NCBI GenBank assembly: GCA_964517585.1
Contig: CAZFCB010000032.1
Coordinates: 1 to 13,249 of the forward strand
DNA: 13,249 nt
Source: JAGORY01 sp964517585
Lineage (GTDB): Bacteria; Patescibacteriota; Gracilibacteria; Peribacterales; Peribacteraceae
Direction of reading: 5' to 3'
Within the stretch, counting starts at the first letter, position 1, and every line of letters begins with the position of its first letter. Positions 1-7,270 of the stretch are shown piece by piece. The position numbers and the translations under genes are program-made. The notes below the pieces were generated by a model. The model was not told the DNA's origin. It did no database searches and saw only the letters and a list, made by a program, of their open reading frames with translations.

Positions 1-125
1 CACCTTCACCAATCTCCATCGGAGAAGAGTGGTGGAAGAGGATACGGTGATGATGATTCGCCATGCAGGATAAATGATAGAAATAATGTGAATAAGTAAG
101 TAACAGTGTCTGGTAGGATACTTGT
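1..125. other. Unresolved left edge and leader of the next gene
   Basis: Three readings compete here and none is convincing. On + the frame beginning at base 3 reads to a TGA at 48-50 and includes the residues EEWWKRIR, which look like a real C-terminus. The frame beginning at base 2 runs to a TAA at 71-73. On - a frame opens at an ATG at 64-62 (MANHHHRILFHH) and runs off the window, with TATCAT at 79-74 as a possible -10. Any of these could be the end or start of a neighbouring gene. The 3' part holds the promoter of the gene at 126. Confidence 0.3.
111..119 (+). promoter_or_regulatory. Extended -10 promoter for the gene at 126
   Basis: The bases TGG followed by TAGGAT (114-119) form an extended -10 element of TGn-hexamer type. 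Six bases separate it from the ATG, so a standard start point (7 nt after the hexamer) falls on the A of the start codon at 126. I see no good -35 box, which is usual for extended -10 promoters. The hexamer matches the consensus at 4 of 6 positions. Confidence 0.45.
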
Positions 126-641
126 ATGAAAGTACGATTTTTCTCCTTGTGTGCGTGCCTGCTACTTCTGATCCCAGTAACCACTGCAGCACACCGTGAT
201 GATGCTTCATTCGAAACGCTATCAGAAAAACACCTGATTGATATTGGATATGATCTTCCGTTTCAGGTAGGCCAGGAAACACTTCTAGATTTTGCTCTCT
301 TTGCACTAGCAAAAGATGAAGCTGGATCATTAGCGTCATTTACGAATGTCACAGTAAAACTTCACTCAGGTGCAACCGTCATGTATCAGCGCTCAGTCGA
401 CAAGCCAGAGTTCGGAAAAGCATTTGTGACCCTGACGCCAGATACAGCAGGCCACTGGTCACTGTCTGCAGATTTCTTTATGAAAGACACGTTAGTTGAC
501 TCTGCTTCTTTCGACCTTGTTATCAAAGAATCATTGACGCCGCCTCCGCAAGAAAAGCAGTCAATTGGTCTTATTCTTGTGATCTCATTACTGCTAGCAG
601 CTAGTGCTGTCGTTGCTTTTAAAAAGATCTGGCATTCGTAA
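126..641 (+). CDS. Exported membrane-anchored protein of unknown function
   Basis: This 171-residue protein has an N-terminal signal peptide: basic MKVR, a hydrophobic core to about residue 18, and a probable cleavage after the alanines at 21-22. The mature part starts with His23 and forms one extracytoplasmic domain of about 120 residues, rich in beta-type alternation (FQVGQETLLDFALF, then VTVKLHSG). A single C-terminal transmembrane segment follows at about 147-165, with a short basic tail (KKIWHS). The domain's shape recalls small Ig-like or YtkA/FixH-like domains, but I cannot assign a family. The stop lies 9 nt before the next start, so the two genes are almost certainly cotranscribed, which suggests a surface partner or substrate of the glycosyltransferase-like protein. 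The start is supported by the signal peptide and the -10 element directly upstream. There is no Shine-Dalgarno motif. Confidence 0.8.
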   Translation: MKVRFFSLCACLLLLIPVTTAAHRDDASFETLSEKHLIDIGYDLPFQVGQETLLDFALFALAKDEAGSLASFTNVTVKLHSGATVMYQRSVDKPEFGKAFVTLTPDTAGHWSLSADFFMKDTLVDSASFDLVIKESLTPPPQEKQSIGLILVISLLLAASAVVAFKKIWHS

Positions 642-650
642 CATTCGCTT

Positions 651-2546
651 ATGCAAAGACTTCCTTCACCCGTCTCTCTCGCTTGCATCGTTGCACTTTT
701 TTTCTTACTCGGCTTTTTCGTCTACGGTTCGTCACTAGAAAACTCTTTTGTTTCGTGGGACGACAATCTCCTTATCCTTGAAAACTCCAATGTTCATGCC
801 CTGAATGCACAGACACTATACAAAATTTTCACATCGTACGACCCTGAGCTGTATATTCCGATGACGCTGTTATCGTACCAAATAGAATTCATGATAGCGG
901 GGTTACATCCGTATATCTTTCATCTAACAAATCTTCTGCTGCATATTGCAAACTCAGTGCTCGTTTCGTGGTTTCTGTATCATCTTCTACAAAAGGGATG
1001 GCTTGCACTAGCGCTTGGTGCAGTTTTTCTCGTTCACCCCCTCAATACAGAAGCAGTTGCTTGGGCTTCTGCAAGGAAGGACGTACTCGCTACATTTTTC
1101 TTCCTTACGTCATTACTCGCATTCCAACGATATTCAGAAATCAAAAGCAGGCGCATCTATAGTACCTCTTTACTACTCTTTCTCTGTGGCGTTCTCTCGA
1201 AAGTGATGGTTGTCACTTTGCCTGTGATCTTCATCCTCTCTGAAGTACTCATGGGAAAGCGCATCACTCGAAAATCTCTACAGGAGAAAGTGCCTTTTTT
1301 TCTTATTTCACTGATCTTTGGCATAATCGCAATTTTTGGCAAGACAACAGTTCTCGTTTCTTCGAGCGTTGGAGAGAAAGTCCTTATTGCAAGTAAGGCT
1401 ACCATTTTCTACATAGGAAAATTTCTTGTGCCGACAAATCTGTCCGTCATGTATCCATATAGCAAGCCAATTACTCTCTATTCTGCTGACTTCTTTATCC
1501 CCGTCATTTTGATTATTTTTATGTGTAGTGCCTTGTGGTGTGTCAGGCGCTACCGAATACTGCTTTTCGGAGGACTCTTTTATTGTCTGACATTGCTACC
1601 GTCATTTACAAATTTTGTGAAAGGAGGAGAGATTTATTTTGCCTCGGATAGATACGCATATATTCCAATGATTGGTCTGCTTCTTATCGTTGGATTTCTC
1701 GCAAAACATTGGATGGATCTTCCTAGTAACAGACATGTTTTTCGTTCAAGGCAAATAGTAATTGCAAGTCTCAGTTTTTTCATTATTTTTTTGTTAGGTT
1801 ATACAAGTTTTCTGCAGGCTCAGACATGGAAGAATAGTACTGCTCTGTATACGAAAGTGCTTGAAGTTTACCCAGACGCATGGGTCGCTCGAAATAATCT
1901 TGGCTTAGAATTGCTCGCGCTCAAGCGCTATGACGATGCTCTAGTCCAATTGGACCAGGCGATTGTACTTCGTCCAATGGATCCTAGGACCAAAGCTAAC
2001 CGGGCAGCTGTGCTTGTCGCTCAAGGATCACTAGATCAGGCTTTAGCAGAATTTCAGAAAGCGCTACTCATAGATAAAGAACTCCCAGACGCTCTCTACG
2101 GCATTGGCAATATATACCAGAAGAAAGGGGATCTTCAGAAAGCTGCGGAGCAATATCGAATGGCATTACGGATTGACCCAACCTACGCAAATGCGCTCAA
2201 TAATCTTGCAGCAGTTAATATTCTTCTTAAAGACTGGGACGGTGCGATAGATGCACTCAAAAAAAGTATCATCGTACGACCTGGTGCTTCTGAATCATAT
2301 TACAATCTTGCTGGCGCATATCTGGAGAAAGGCATGACAAAAGATGCAGAAGATATGTATCGCACTCTCATTCGACTCTATCCAAAGGATGCTGGCGCAC
2401 TCGCAAGTCTTGCGGCGCTTGTATACGACCGTGGTGAGATCGATGCCGCCGCACAACTTCTGCAACAGTCGTTAGAGATAGATCCATCAAACTCCATAGC
2501 CGTCGCTCTTGTTCTGAGAATGAAAAAAGACGGAGTTGCAGAGTAA
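651..2546 (+). CDS. TMTC/PMT-like GT-C membrane glycosyltransferase with six TPRs
   Basis: The 631-residue protein has two halves. Residues 1 to about 400 are a polytopic membrane domain with many hydrophobic helices. It carries the features of the GT-C/TMTC (DUF1736) group: a WDD motif in the first external loop (36-38), a YIPMTLLSY segment (about 69-76) and the signature HPLNTEAVAWASARKD (129-144), comparable to HPVHTEAV in eukaryotic TMTC O-mannosyltransferases. Residues about 410-613 hold six tandem 34-residue TPRs (for example NLGLELLALKRYDDALVQL), each ending near a DP or RP. Such enzymes use lipid-linked sugars to modify proteins on the outer face of the membrane, with TPRs thought to bind substrate. 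The WDD acidic pair is the likely catalytic site by analogy. It follows the exported protein gene by 9 nt without an RBS. The GT-C fold is well supported; the sugar and target are unknown. Confidence 0.8.
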   Translation: MQRLPSPVSLACIVALFFLLGFFVYGSSLENSFVSWDDNLLILENSNVHALNAQTLYKIFTSYDPELYIPMTLLSYQIEFMIAGLHPYIFHLTNLLLHIANSVLVSWFLYHLLQKGWLALALGAVFLVHPLNTEAVAWASARKDVLATFFFLTSLLAFQRYSEIKSRRIYSTSLLLFLCGVLSKVMVVTLPVIFILSEVLMGKRITRKSLQEKVPFFLISLIFGIIAIFGKTTVLVSSSVGEKVLIASKATIFYIGKFLVPTNLSVMYPYSKPITLYSADFFIPVILIIFMCSALWCVRRYRILLFGGLFYCLTLLPSFTNFVKGGEIYFASDRYAYIPMIGLLLIVGFLAKHWMDLPSNRHVFRSRQIVIASLSFFIIFLLGYTSFLQAQTWKNSTALYTKVLEVYPDAWVARNNLGLELLALKRYDDALVQLDQAIVLRPMDPRTKANRAAVLVAQGSLDQALAEFQKALLIDKELPDALYGIGNIYQKKGDLQKAAEQYRMALRIDPTYANALNNLAAVNILLKDWDGAIDALKKSIIVRPGASESYYNLAGAYLEKGMTKDAEDMYRTLIRLYPKDAGALASLAALVYDRGEIDAAAQLLQQSLEIDPSNSIAVALVLRMKKDGVAE

Positions 2547-2610
2547 GTGACAGTTCTAAGAAGAATGCACTCTTTATATGTAAGAACGATATTCCACTAA
2601 CTGATACGAA

Positions 2611-2685
2611 TGGTGGCCCAGGTCAGAATCGAACTGACGACGCCAGGCTCTTCAGGCCTGCGCTCTACCACTGAGCTACCGGGCC
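2611..2685 (-). tRNA. tRNA-Phe (GAA)
   Basis: The reverse strand folds as a complete cloverleaf of 75 nt including the 3' CCA. The acceptor GGCCCGG pairs with CTGGGCC (one G-U), TA precedes the D stem GCTC/GAGC, the anticodon stem CAGGC/GCCTG holds the loop CTGAAGA with anticodon GAA, and the T arm is GTCAG/CTGAC around TTCGATT. The discriminator is A, and CCA is encoded in the DNA. Transcription is opposite to the gene upstream at 651-2546. Confidence 0.96.
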
Positions 2686-2708
2686 ACATGGTACGAAGGA
2701 CGATGATG
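2682..2708. repeat. Direct repeat, copy 1 (overlaps 5' end of tRNA-Phe)
   Basis: A 27-nt sequence beginning GGCCACAT and ending GACGATGATG matches 2816-2842 at 26 of 27 positions; the only difference is G at 2690 against A at 2824. The first four bases are the 5' end of tRNA-Phe on the reverse strand, so the repeat spans the tRNA start and its upstream flank. Confidence 0.85.
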
Positions 2709-2933
2709 CGAATGATGCAAACCGAGAAGCCTTTTCTGTTACGTCCTGCGCTACAGGTCTAGGCGACTGCCTGTCGGCCATAGCCCCGCCGCTGTGGGCG
2801 AAGGCTGAAGCTCTAGGCCACATAGTACGAAGGACGATGATGTAACTAAGACGTACTCACTCTTCATGTCGCGCACGATGATATCAGAACCTTCGCTGCT
2901 CAAAAAGGCCTTGCAGCACATCTTCGTCATTCC
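2686..2933. other. Non-coding stretch with repeat and short hairpins
   Basis: I see no credible gene in these 248 bases. Besides the direct repeat, bases about 2742-2810 hold a cluster of short GC-rich inverted repeats: CCTG/CAGG, AGGC/GCCT with a 4-nt loop, and GCCC/GGGC. The base composition is unlike that of the flanking genes, and the layout looks like a degenerate interspersed repeat element. Near 2899-2921 the sequence GCTGC...GCAGC encloses AAGGCCTT beside a short A/T run, a weak candidate for a terminator of the methyltransferase-like gene that ends at 2934. Confidence 0.5.
2816..2842. repeat. Direct repeat, copy 2
   Basis: This is the second copy of the 27-nt repeat, 134 bp from the first. 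The bases just before it (CTGAAGCTCTAGGCC) resemble the tRNA-Phe 5' half before copy 1 (CTGAGCTACCGGGCC). The copy may therefore derive from a duplicated and decayed tRNA 5' end with its promoter flank, or both may be copies of a dispersed element. Confidence 0.75.
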
Positions 2934-3626
2934 TTACTTCTCTTGAAAAGCTGGTTTTGCGCTCAGCGTGAGGAAGAACCTTGCATAGTTGATGGTGTGA
3001 TCAAAGCCTTCTTTTGTGAGCTGTTCGCACGCCGCCTTTACGACGTTCGGATGACTCATGGGTCCATTGGCACGGATTTCACCATGTGGTGCTAGGTGGG
3101 TCAACGCTTGTTTGAAAATGACAGCAAGCATCTGAGCTTCGTTTGCGTCTGTTGGGAATAAGCCTTCCGGAGCGTCTTCAGATCGCTCAGCATTATCCTG
3201 GACAGCCATACACAGACTTTCCGGGAAAATAATCAGGTCAAACAAACCAATATCCGGCCAAATTCCTGTTGCATCGAATACTGTTCTGTCCATTAAGCCT
3301 TCAACAAGTGCGATAGCTGGGTCTTTATCGGAAACAACAATGTTGTCTGCAGGTATGCCAAGAACACACAGCAGCTGCTCGAAATATGCAGGATGCGCAC
3401 CAACGCTCAGAAGTTGTTTGCCGGGCACTGAAAGCAGGGTGACATCTTCTTCGGTGACCAAGCCCGTTTCGATGTGATGACTAGGCCTATACAACCAGGA
3501 ATACCGTCCAGCATTTTTCATGCGATACGAGTCAGATTCGTCCAGCTGACCCGGAAATATGCGTTTTTCGAGTGATTGAACTCGGTCAAGGAAAAGTTTT
3601 TCTGATACGGAAAGAGTTTTTCTCAT
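2934..3626 (-). CDS. Methyltransferase-like (Rossmann fold) protein, unknown substrate
   Basis: The 230-residue protein is not recognised by name, but its central part looks like a class I SAM-dependent methyltransferase. Strand 1 and motif I are at LLSVGAHP (72-79), an acidic strand-2 end at NIVVSDKDP (95-103), a motif-II-like VFDATG (116-121), strand 4 at FDLIIFPESL (129-138) and a C-terminal strand pair near FFLTLSA (217-223). Motif I lacks the usual GxGxG, having only VGAHP, so cofactor binding is uncertain. Residues 1-65 are a charged N-terminal extension. The gene starts 18 nt after obgE on the same strand without a Shine-Dalgarno motif and is probably cotranscribed with it. That hints at a role near ribosome or RNA metabolism, but the link rests on position alone. 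A Rossmann-like non-enzymatic protein is possible. Confidence 0.7.
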   Translation of the reverse strand: MRKTLSVSEKLFLDRVQSLEKRIFPGQLDESDSYRMKNAGRYSWLYRPSHHIETGLVTEEDVTLLSVPGKQLLSVGAHPAYFEQLLCVLGIPADNIVVSDKDPAIALVEGLMDRTVFDATGIWPDIGLFDLIIFPESLCMAVQDNAERSEDAPEGLFPTDANEAQMLAVIFKQALTHLAPHGEIRANGPMSHPNVVKAACEQLTKEGFDHTINYARFFLTLSAKPAFQEK

Positions 3627-3644
3627 AGAAATTTATCGACAGAA

Positions 3645-4940
3645 TTAGAGTAGATACTCCTTCACCGATCTGGTTCCAATGAAAATATCCTCTCCTGCTT
3701 TCATCTCTTTTTCGAGCGCACGAATGAGACCAATGCGTTGCGCAACGTCTCGAAAACGACTCCTACCACTAGCATTAGCAAAGTCCGTCATCGCGGTAAA
3801 TTGCTCTAATCTTTTTCCACGCACCAGAAGACCCTGTGGCACATGTTCTATTCTAAATGCACCCATTTTCTCTGACAAAAGATGTGGCTGAATAACAGGC
3901 AAATCTTTCTCATCGACCGGCTCTTTGCTCTCTTCAATGCGTCGTTCTTTCTCTTCAAGAACTATGGGCAGCAATTTTTTCATGAGCTCCTCCGTACCCT
4001 TGTGCGTCACCGCTGATATCGTCGCAAACACTTTGATTTTGGCTTTCTTCAGCGCGTCCGTCCATGGCTTCACGTCGCCCTGCACGATATCAATCTTATT
4101 GAGAACTACAAACTCAGGCTTCTTCGCAAGCTCGGGAGAAAATGACTTCAGTTCTTTGCGAATGGATTTGTAGTCTTCAAGAATATCTTCTCGATCGACA
4201 TCAAGAACATGGATAAGTATGCCACAGCGCTCGATATGCTTGAGAAACTGATACCCGAGGCCTTTGCCCTCACTCGCTCCTTCTATCAAACCTGGCACAT
4301 CGCAGAGAACAAATTCACGGTCGAAAACCTTCACGACTCCAAGATTCGGCACAAGGGTTGTAAAAGGATAATCTGCAATCTTTGGTCGTGCGCGCGAAAC
4401 CGCAGCAATCAGTGATGATTTTCCAACACTTGGATAACCGATGATACCGACATCTGCAACGAGTTTAAGCTCCAGACGTACTTTTCGTTTCTCACCCGGT
4501 TCTCCGAGTTCTGCAAAATCGGGCGCCTGACGTGTGGACGTCTTGAAGTGCGCGTTACCAAAACCGCCTTTTCCTCCACGGCCAGCAATGAGCTGGTCAC
4601 CAGTCGTTTGTAGATCTGCGATGAGACGAGGCTTCTTTTCATCGCTAAGGTCATACACCATTGTTCCAGGAGGAACGCAGAGAATGACATCGTCACCTTC
4701 GTGACCTGCGCAATTCTTGCCGCCACCTTTTTCACCATCTTTTGCTTTAAATTTTTTTCTGCTCGCATAATCCGAAAGTGTATCTGTATTCGGATCTGCC
4801 TTAATAATGATGTTTCCACCTCTACCACCATCTCCGCCAGCCGGCCCACCTTCTGGCACGTACTTCTCCCGTCGCCAAGCAACACTGCCATTACCACCAT
4901 TGCCACCAGAGACATCGATGGTTGCGTGATCGAGAAACAT
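3645..4940 (-). CDS. obgE: GTPase ObgE/CgtA
   Basis: This essential GTPase acts in assembly of the large ribosomal subunit and in growth control. The 431-residue protein has the complete three-domain plan. The glycine-rich Obg domain spans about 1-157 (start MFLDHATIDV, then GGPAGGDGGRGG). The G domain has G1 GYPSVGKS at 168-175, the switch-I PFTT at 192-195, G3 DVPG at 214-217, G4 NKID at 281-284 and G5 SA at 309-310. The C-terminal OCT domain covers about 355-431. The length is normal for Obg proteins with an OCT domain. The start matches the family's N-terminus and has a -10 box just before it. It leads a two-gene unit with the methyltransferase-like gene and is divergent from dnaK. The usual rplU-rpmA neighbours are absent from this window. 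Confidence 0.97.
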   Translation of the reverse strand: MFLDHATIDVSGGNGGNGSVAWRREKYVPEGGPAGGDGGRGGNIIIKADPNTDTLSDYASRKKFKAKDGEKGGGKNCAGHEGDDVILCVPPGTMVYDLSDEKKPRLIADLQTTGDQLIAGRGGKGGFGNAHFKTSTRQAPDFAELGEPGEKRKVRLELKLVADVGIIGYPSVGKSSLIAAVSRARPKIADYPFTTLVPNLGVVKVFDREFVLCDVPGLIEGASEGKGLGYQFLKHIERCGILIHVLDVDREDILEDYKSIRKELKSFSPELAKKPEFVVLNKIDIVQGDVKPWTDALKKAKIKVFATISAVTHKGTEELMKKLLPIVLEEKERRIEESKEPVDEKDLPVIQPHLLSEKMGAFRIEHVPQGLLVRGKRLEQFTAMTDFANASGRSRFRDVAQRIGLIRALEKEMKAGEDIFIGTRSVKEYLL

Positions 4941-4948
4941 GATGGCTT

Positions 4949-4954
4949 ATTGTA
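4949..4954 (-). promoter_or_regulatory. -10 box for obgE
   Basis: The reverse strand reads TACAAT, 5 of 6 consensus, followed by 8 nt and the obgE ATG. The predicted start point is about 4942, two bases before the start codon, so the mRNA would be nearly leaderless. I see no convincing -35 box. Confidence 0.5.
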
Positions 4955-5030
4955 GCCATTATTTTATTCACATACTAGATCGACCTCGTATTTTTTCGTC
5001 ACAGTCAGCTTCAGAAATGAAAAAACAGAG

Positions 5031-5059
5031 TTGACGAAACAGAATTGGCACTCTAAACT
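5031..5059 (+). promoter_or_regulatory. Sigma-70-type promoter of dnaK
   Basis: TTGACG at 5031-5036 (5 of 6) and TAAACT at 5054-5059 (4 of 6) are 17 nt apart. The predicted start is near 5066, giving a leader of about 27 nt without a Shine-Dalgarno motif. The -10 box lies entirely within the spacer of the CIRCE operator, so a bound HrcA repressor would directly block RNA polymerase. Confidence 0.8.
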
Positions 5060-5071
5060 AGCGAGTGCTAA
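5045..5071. promoter_or_regulatory. CIRCE operator (HrcA binding site)
   Basis: The inverted repeat TTGGCACTC, 9 nt, GAGTGCTAA differs from the classical CIRCE sequence (TTAGCACTC-N9-GAGTGCTAA) at one base, G for A at 5047. It sits 21 bp before the dnaK start. CIRCE is the site of the heat-shock repressor HrcA, so the genome should encode HrcA elsewhere; no hrcA lies in this window. Confidence 0.95.
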
Positions 5072-5092
5072 TTCAATTTTCCCCCAGACTTC

Positions 5093-7018
5093 ATGTCTAA
5101 AATTATTGGAATTGACCTCGGCACGACAAACTCGTGCATGGCTGTCATCGAAGGAGGTGAGCCACAGGTGATCCCAAATAGTGAAGGTGCAAATACAACG
5201 CCGTCTATTGTTGCCTTTAAAGATAAAAACGAGGTGCTTGTCGGCATTGCAGCAAAACGTCAGGCCGTCACAAACCCCAAGAATACTATTTTCTCCGCAA
5301 AGCGTTTTATCGGTCACCGTTTTGATGAAGTGAAAAAAGACGCCACGCACATGCCGTTTGAAGTAAAGGCAGGTAAAGAGGGGAGAGCGGTTATTTCCGT
5401 CAATGGGAAAGAAATGTTCCCGCAGGAGGTGAGTGCAAAAGTCCTCATGAAGCTCAAGAAAGATGCAGAAGCATTCCTCGGAACTACAGTCTCGAAAGCT
5501 GTGATCACTGTTCCTGCATATTTTGATGACAACCAGCGTCAGGCAACAAAAGAGGCCGGAGAAATTGCAGGTCTTGAAGTCGTTCGCATCATCAACGAGC
5601 CGACTGCTGCAACACTTGCATACGGACTTGATAAGAAAAAGGAAGAAAAAGTTATTGTCTACGACCTTGGAGGCGGAACATTCGATGTCACAGTCCTTGA
5701 GCTTTCCGGCGACGGACATTTTGAAGTGCTCTCGACAAATGGTGATACACACCTCGGTGGAGATGACTTCGATCAGCTCATTGTCGAGTGGTTGCTTGCA
5801 GAGTTCAAAAAAGATCAGGGTGTCGATCTCTCGAAAGATAAAATCGCATTGCAACGCATTCGCGAGGGCGCTGAGAAAGCCAAGATCGAGCTTAGTTCGC
5901 AGAATGAAACTGAGATCAATCTGCCATTTATTACGGCAGACAACACGGGTCCAAAGCACCTTACGATCAAGCTTTCTAAAGCAAAGCTAGAGACTCTCGT
6001 TGCAGATTTGATCGAGAGGAGCGTGAAGCCGTGTGAGATGGCGCTCAAAGATGCAGGCATCAAGAAAACGGACATCAATGAAGTCGTGCTCGTCGGAGGA
6101 ATGACCCGTATGCCGGCTGTTCAGGCAAAAGTAAAAGAGCTCTTTGGCAAAGAGCCACACAAAGGCGTCAATCCGGATGAAGTCGTTGCTATCGGTGCTG
6201 CTATTCAGGCTGGTCAAATTGGTGGTGACATCAACCGTGATATTACAATCGTCGATGTCATTCCGCTTTCTGTGGGCATAGAAACGCTTGGTGGTGTAGC
6301 AACAAAAGTAATTGAACGAAATACGCGCATTCCTACCAGTAAATCTCAGGTGTTTTCGACAGCGGCAGATAACCAGCCTTCCGTGGAGATCAACATCGTT
6401 CAAGGCGAACGAGAAATGGCTGCCGACAACAAGTCGCTTGGTCGTTTCATCTTGGACGGTATTCTTGCGGCTCCACGCGGGCTACCGCAGATCGAAGTCA
6501 CGTTTGACATCGATACAAACGGCCTTCTCCATGTAAAAGCCAAAGATAAAGGAACTGGAAAAGAGCAGCACATCAGCATTCAGGGTTCTACGGGCCTTAG
6601 CAAAGAAGAAGTTGAACGAATGAAGAAAGACGCCGAAGTCAATGCTGAGGCAGACAAGAAAAAAAGAGAAGTCATCGATATACGCAATACTGCAGATTCT
6701 CTCATCTTTAATCTCGAAAAGCAGATGCGAGAACATGATGCCAAGCTACCAGACGAGCTCAAGAAAAAAGTGAACGAGAAAATGAACTCACTTCGTGAGG
6801 TTCTGAAGAAAGACGACGCGAGTGTCGAAGACATCAAGAAAGCTACGGATGAACTAGCTTCCGAGGCTCAGGAAATGGGAAAGATCGTTTATGAAGAAAC
6901 GCAGAAGAAGGATAAGGATGCAGCAGGCACAGGTGACGCCAAGAAGGAGGACGGCAAGAAGAAAGATGACGTCGTGGATGCAGACGTGTTGGATGATGAG
7001 AGAGACCAGAATAAGTAG
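5093..7018 (+). CDS. dnaK: Chaperone DnaK (Hsp70)
   Basis: This is the ATP-driven Hsp70 chaperone that folds and refolds cytoplasmic proteins with DnaJ and GrpE. The 641-residue length is typical. Visible signatures are IGIDLGTTNS at 5-14, the DNQRQATKEAG and INEPTAATLAYG segments, VYDLGGGTFD at 189-198 and VLVGGMTRMP at about 332-341. The substrate-binding domain begins near IPLSVGIETLGG, followed by a charged helical lid and a tail ending VVDADVLDDERDQNK. The interdomain linker (383-388) reads DITIVD where DVLLLD is usual. The gene stands alone: grpE, dnaJ and hrcA are not adjacent, and the gene upstream is divergent obgE. The start is fixed by the family N-terminus. Expression should be HrcA-controlled through the CIRCE site. 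Confidence 0.99.
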   Translation: MSKIIGIDLGTTNSCMAVIEGGEPQVIPNSEGANTTPSIVAFKDKNEVLVGIAAKRQAVTNPKNTIFSAKRFIGHRFDEVKKDATHMPFEVKAGKEGRAVISVNGKEMFPQEVSAKVLMKLKKDAEAFLGTTVSKAVITVPAYFDDNQRQATKEAGEIAGLEVVRIINEPTAATLAYGLDKKKEEKVIVYDLGGGTFDVTVLELSGDGHFEVLSTNGDTHLGGDDFDQLIVEWLLAEFKKDQGVDLSKDKIALQRIREGAEKAKIELSSQNETEINLPFITADNTGPKHLTIKLSKAKLETLVADLIERSVKPCEMALKDAGIKKTDINEVVLVGGMTRMPAVQAKVKELFGKEPHKGVNPDEVVAIGAAIQAGQIGGDINRDITIVDVIPLSVGIETLGGVATKVIERNTRIPTSKSQVFSTAADNQPSVEINIVQGEREMAADNKSLGRFILDGILAAPRGLPQIEVTFDIDTNGLLHVKAKDKGTGKEQHISIQGSTGLSKEEVERMKKDAEVNAEADKKKREVIDIRNTADSLIFNLEKQMREHDAKLPDELKKKVNEKMNSLREVLKKDDASVEDIKKATDELASEAQEMGKIVYEETQKKDKDAAGTGDAKKEDGKKKDDVVDADVLDDERDQNK

Positions 7019-7021
7019 TCC

Positions 7022-7237
7022 TTACTCATTTACTCCCTGCTGATCTATTCTCAATTCCTGTACTGCAGAAGCGGTAGCGCTTGTCTCAGCTTGCACATTT
7101 GCTTTGGTACGCTGCGGCCATACTCTCGGAGCACGCCCCTTCTTCTCCATAAGAGTCTGAGCAACAGAGTGCAAATTGCTGTAGCACATTGCCCCTGTCG
7201 GTCTTTCTAACTCACCAGCAAGTTTGTCAAGGCTCAT
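7022..7237 (-). CDS. Small protein of unknown function, 71 residues
   Basis: I do not recognise this protein. From the ATG at 7237 it has 71 residues: an N-terminal part starting MSLDKLAGELERPTG, a central basic stretch (EKKGRAPRVWPQRTK) and a polar, glutamine- and alanine-rich C-terminus. It has no signal peptide or membrane segment. A TTG six codons upstream is a possible alternative start. Support for a real gene comes from a near-perfect promoter on the same strand at 7271-7298, with a leader of about 27 nt, and from the tight fit: its stop lies 3 bp beyond the stop of convergent dnaK. The basic patch could bind nucleic acid, but that is a guess. The alternative is an untranslated RNA from the same promoter. 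Confidence 0.55.
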   Translation of the reverse strand: MSLDKLAGELERPTGAMCYSNLHSVAQTLMEKKGRAPRVWPQRTKANVQAETSATASAVQELRIDQQGVNE

Positions 7238-7270
7238 AAAGATGAAGTAATGCAAATAAAATGCGCAACC

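Noticed and set aside
386..688. 100-codon reverse frame across the end of the exported protein gene
   Set aside because: It covers a well-supported forward signal-peptide protein and the start of the next gene, and shows no domain or promoter of its own.
2816..2842. CRISPR array or attachment-site pair from the two 27-nt repeats
   Set aside because: Only two copies exist with a 107-nt spacer, there are no cas genes, and no integrase or mobile genes lie between or near them.
4409..4915. 168-codon frame on the reverse strand within obgE
   Set aside because: It is a shifted reading of the glycine-rich Obg domain; the other frame on the same strand encodes an intact ObgE.
4964..5959. Long open frame (331 codons) antisense to dnaK
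   Set aside because: Long antisense frames over dnaK are a well-known by-product of its codon use. The translation is cysteine- and phenylalanine-rich without family features, and it crosses the dnaK promoter and CIRCE site.
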